51,705 bases of DNA from Oscillospiraceae bacterium. Its GTDB lineage: Bacteria; Bacillota; Clostridia; Oscillospirales; Acutalibacteraceae. Within the stretch, counting starts at the first letter, position 1, and each line of letters begins with the position of its first letter. The notes under the pieces are model-generated. The model worked only from the letters and a program-made list of their open reading frames with translations. It was not told where the DNA came from and did not search any database. The stretch covers positions 1 to 51,705 of the forward strand of contig JAQXNV010000002.1 of assembly GCA_029098185.1 (NCBI GenBank), read 5' to 3'. Positions 49,426 through 51,705 of the stretch are shown piece by piece. The position numbers were made by a program, and so were the translations under genes.

Positions 49426-50094
49426 TCACGCTTTGTCCTGTACAAACAGCATCGGATACAGCTCCGCCACCGTCTTTGCAAAGTGCTCAGCGCCTTCTTT
49501 CACCATTTCCTCTCTTGTTCCGTAGCCGTACAGCGCGCCGATAAACGGTACCTCCATCACCCGCGCCCCAGCGGCATCGAATCGGGTATCACCGATCATC
49601 ACCGTTTGTTCTCTGGATGCGCCGGTCTCCTCCATACAGCGCCGGATAAGTCCCGGCTTATCGCTCTGCTTATCGGAGGTATCGGCGCCGGCGTTGCAAA
49701 ACACCAGCTCTCCCAGGCCCAGATACTCGATCACTCGATCGGCCATGGGCTGGGGCTTTGAGGTGGCGATACACACCTTGCTGCCCGCCGCTGTCAGATC
49801 TTTCATCAGCTGCAGCATTCCCGGATAAAGAGAAGTGTTGAAGATCTCTCCGGCATTATAGTATTTCCGGTACAGCTTCATGCACACCTCCGCCTGGGGT
49901 TCCGCCATGCCGGCATAAAGCATCAAGCTCTGGCAGATGGGCGGACCGATGAACTGGGTATAATCAAAATCCTCCGGCATCTCCCAGCCGTATTCCACGA
50001 GGGCTTTCTTTGCCGAGGCAATGATCCCCGGATGGGATTCGGACACCGTGCCATCCAGATCGAACAACACTGCGTCATACTTTCGCTGTTTCAT
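49426..50094 (-). CDS. HAD-family phosphatase (phosphoglycolate phosphatase / PpaX-like)
   Basis: 222 residues from the ATG at 50094 (TGAGGGG upstream); an in-frame start at 50112 overlaps the previous gene. VLFDLDGTVSES holds the nucleophilic Asp and the acid/base Asp; CIATSKPQP is motif II with Thr/Ser; DKPGLIRR gives the Lys of motif III; MIGDTRFDAAGA holds motif IV. A helical cap lies between. Hydrolyses a small phosphate ester; the exact substrate is not readable. It follows the thioesterase gene by 10 bp. Confidence 0.88.
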   Translation of the reverse strand: MKQRKYDAVLFDLDGTVSESHPGIIASAKKALVEYGWEMPEDFDYTQFIGPPICQSLMLYAGMAEPQAEVCMKLYRKYYNAGEIFNTSLYPGMLQLMKDLTAAGSKVCIATSKPQPMADRVIEYLGLGELVFCNAGADTSDKQSDKPGLIRRCMEETGASREQTVMIGDTRFDAAGARVMEVPFIGALYGYGTREEMVKEGAEHFAKTVAELYPMLFVQDKA

Positions 50095-50104
50095 AAAGCG
50101 CCCC

Positions 50105-50500
50105 TCAGCCATTTTGCTTTCGCTGTGCGGCCTTTTGCAGGAACCGCTCTGTTTTTACAGAAGCTCTGGTGTGACTGCCCGTGGCGATCTCGCCGGCGTC
50201 ATCCCAGGCCCGCAGGGAAAAAGTATACGTTCTGCCGTCGGTCTCCAATAAAGTCGCCTCAGCCGTAACAGTCATGCCCACTACAGACGGCGCTGTATGT
50301 TCTACGGTGATCTGGGTGCCAACGGTGGTGATCCCTTCTGCCAGATCGCTCTGGGCCAGATCGGCCGCCGCACCTTCCATCAAAGCCGCTACCATCGGTG
50401 TGGCGAACACCTCTACGCTGCCGCTGCCAACATTACAGGCCAGCAGGTCCGGCGTCACCCGAATTTTTCTTGTCGCTTTTTGTCCAATCGCAATCGCCAT
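50105..50500 (-). CDS. Hotdog-fold thioesterase (FlK-like)
   Basis: 131 residues, single hotdog domain. FATPMVAALMEGAAADLAQ and GITTVGTQITVEHTAPSVVGMTVTAEATL match the FlK/YbgC-like thioesterase family; Thr34, Glu42 and His68 are in the positions of the FlK catalytic triad. It probably hydrolyses a small acyl-CoA. AAGGAGCGAGG precedes the ATG. It forms a two-gene unit with the HAD phosphatase. Confidence 0.85.
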   Translation of the reverse strand: MAIAIGQKATRKIRVTPDLLACNVGSGSVEVFATPMVAALMEGAAADLAQSDLAEGITTVGTQITVEHTAPSVVGMTVTAEATLLETDGRTYTFSLRAWDDAGEIATGSHTRASVKTERFLQKAAQRKQNG

Positions 50501-50639
50501 GTATCCTCGCTCCTTTTTTTGTGGTATACTGACAGCAGACCGCTCTTTTCTATATCAGAGCTGCTGTCGTTTTTCGTCAGACATCGTCATTGTACCATAA
50601 AATCTTCCCGTTGAAAAGGAGGCAATCCCCCTGCAATTT

Positions 50640-51413
50640 TTGACAATCTCCCAACGCAGATCCCCCGATGGTCGCCGCCGCATCCAATTTCTCGATGAGC
50701 TGCGGGGCCTGGCTGTAGTCTGCATGATCGTTTATCACGGCTTTTTCACCTTTTCCACCATGCTCCACTGGGAATGGGCCACGTCGCTGTTCCAATTTTT
50801 TACGCCGCTGGAGCCGGTGTTTGCCGCCCTGTTTCTGGTCCTTTCCGGCATTGCCGCCAATTTGACCCGCTCTAATCTCAAACGAGGACTAAAGCTGTCT
50901 GTGGTGGCCCTCGTCGTATCCGGTGTGACCATCATGGTCACGCCGGACCAGCCCATCTATTTTGGCATCCTCCACCTGCTCTCCGTGGCCATGCTCCTGA
51001 CACAGCCCCTGCTGCCCCTTTTTGATCGGATCCCTGTTTGGACCGGTGTGGCAGTCTGCGCCGTCATCGTTGCCCTGACCTGGAATGTCTGGGCCGGGTA
51101 TCTGGGCTTGTTCACCGTTCCGCTAGTGATGCTGCCCCGGTTTCTTTATCAAACCGACTGGCTGTGCTGGCTGGGCGTTTATAGCGGTAATTTTTATTCC
51201 GCAGACTACTTCCCTCTGTTTCCGTGGCTTTTCGTTTATTTTGGCGGTGTATTTTTTGGCCGTTTCGCCAAAAAAGGCCGATTCCCGGAATGGACCTACC
51301 GCCGTCATGTGCCGTTTTTGGCCTTTCTGGGCCGCCATGCCCTGGTGCTGTATCTGGTTCACCAGCCGGTGTTTTACGGCATCAGCCTGCTGTTTACCCT
51401 TTTCGGCGGATGA
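50640..51413 (+). CDS. DUF1624 / heparan-alpha-glucosaminide acetyltransferase-like membrane protein
   Basis: 257 residues, seven to eight predicted helices. RIQFLDELRGLAVVCMIVYHGFF is the N-terminal catalytic-His motif of the family (D-x-x-R-G, then H). LFLVLSGIAANL and LGRHALVLYLVHQPVFYG are further conserved pieces. Probably transfers an acyl group to a sugar or other cell-envelope acceptor. TTG at 50640 is the nearest conventional start, but AGGAGG at 50617-50622 is 17 nt away; CTG at 50631 has normal spacing and may be used. No terminator hairpin separates it from the repeat block. Confidence 0.8.
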   Translation: MTISQRRSPDGRRRIQFLDELRGLAVVCMIVYHGFFTFSTMLHWEWATSLFQFFTPLEPVFAALFLVLSGIAANLTRSNLKRGLKLSVVALVVSGVTIMVTPDQPIYFGILHLLSVAMLLTQPLLPLFDRIPVWTGVAVCAVIVALTWNVWAGYLGLFTVPLVMLPRFLYQTDWLCWLGVYSGNFYSADYFPLFPWLFVYFGGVFFGRFAKKGRFPEWTYRRHVPFLAFLGRHALVLYLVHQPVFYGISLLFTLFGG

Positions 51414-51426
51414 GATGTAACGGCCC

Positions 51427-51705
51427 ATTCTCGTCCCCCCTCGTAGGGAGGCTGGCGCAACGCAGTTGCGACTGAGGGGTGACTGCAAACCGCTTTCTGA
51501 AAAGCAAAAACAAATACGGTTGCGCTTCCCCCCAACAGGTTTCGAGCCGTTCAGGCTCGCCGCTCTCACCCCTTCCGGGGGACTGTCTTTCTTTCTTGCG
51601 TTCCCAAGAAAGAAAGGCAGCAAAGAAAGAAGGGAACCAAAGAGGGGCTCCGCCCCTACGTTGGATTACCCCGTGCGGGAACTGCCAGCCATCATCTATT
51701 GGGGG
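51427..51705. repeat. Repeat block R4: modules B-C-D, cut by the window end
   Basis: B at 51427-51481 with stem CGCAAC/GTTGCG, C at 51492-51638, then the first 55 bp of D (51651 onward). D is contiguous with C here, unlike block R1, where about 100 bp separates them. Confidence 0.8.
51492..51638 (+). repeat. Module C, copy 4
   Basis: Same module as 2233-2380 with a 4-bp deletion in the loop between the CTTTCTTTC and GAAAGAAAG arms. Confidence 0.85.

Overview
The window is moderately GC-rich DNA from an anaerobic, endospore-forming member of the Clostridia. The spoIIAA-spoIIAB-sigF operon, a type III glutamine synthetase beside NADPH-type glutamate synthase, BspA-like and InlB-like surface proteins, and abundant C/G-rich palindromic intergenic repeats together suggest a gut Oscillospirales (Ruminococcaceae/Oscillospiraceae) genome. 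Genus and species cannot be read from the sequence.

Layout. 1-5.7 kb: the 3' end of a large Ig-like surface protein, an orphan nrdI, a repeat block, a TetR and a small Xre regulator, and a secreted fibronectin-III protein. 5.8-14.4 kb: the ammonia-assimilation block, with gltB-gltD divergent from glnN. 14.5-16.7 kb: tRNA-Thr, the phosphoglycerate mutase apgM and a second Xre regulator. 16.7-23.6 kb: two duplicated MarR-FUSC membrane cassettes and a MATE exporter. 23.7-33.4 kb: a large one-direction operon for an Mrp/Mbh-like cation-antiporter complex with four antiporter-type subunits and no redox subunits. It is headed by a 65-residue exported peptide with a histidine at every ninth residue. 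33.8-37.7 kb: a second repeat block, a CNNM/CorC-type protein, a VanY-like protein lacking most catalytic residues, a Cys-rich protein and a 50-residue coiled-coil peptide. 37.7-40.8 kb: an AT-richer islet with a Crp/Fnr regulator, a BspA-like LRR protein and a decayed DUF2325 gene, next to tRNA-Leu. 40.9-50.5 kb: aldo/keto reductase, ybjQ-like gene, spoIIA operon, folC, valS, a tandem repeat array, a YcxB-like protein, a HAD phosphatase and a hotdog thioesterase. 50.6-51.7 kb: a DUF1624-type membrane acyltransferase and a fourth repeat block running off the window.

How the genes work together. glnN and gltBD form a GS-GOGAT cycle driven from one AT-rich divergent region. The Mrp-like operon should exchange protons with sodium or other cations across the membrane. 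The MarR-FUSC pairs and the MATE protein look like efflux. spoIIA sets forespore-specific transcription. The most unusual material is the Mrp-like operon with its histidine-patterned peptide, the modular palindromic repeats whose stems change by paired substitutions, the twin MarR-FUSC cassettes sharing a 55-bp identical promoter, a probably inactive VanY homologue with a hairpin over its Shine-Dalgarno sequence, and a Crp/Fnr gene with a perfect palindrome centred near -41.5 of its own promoter.
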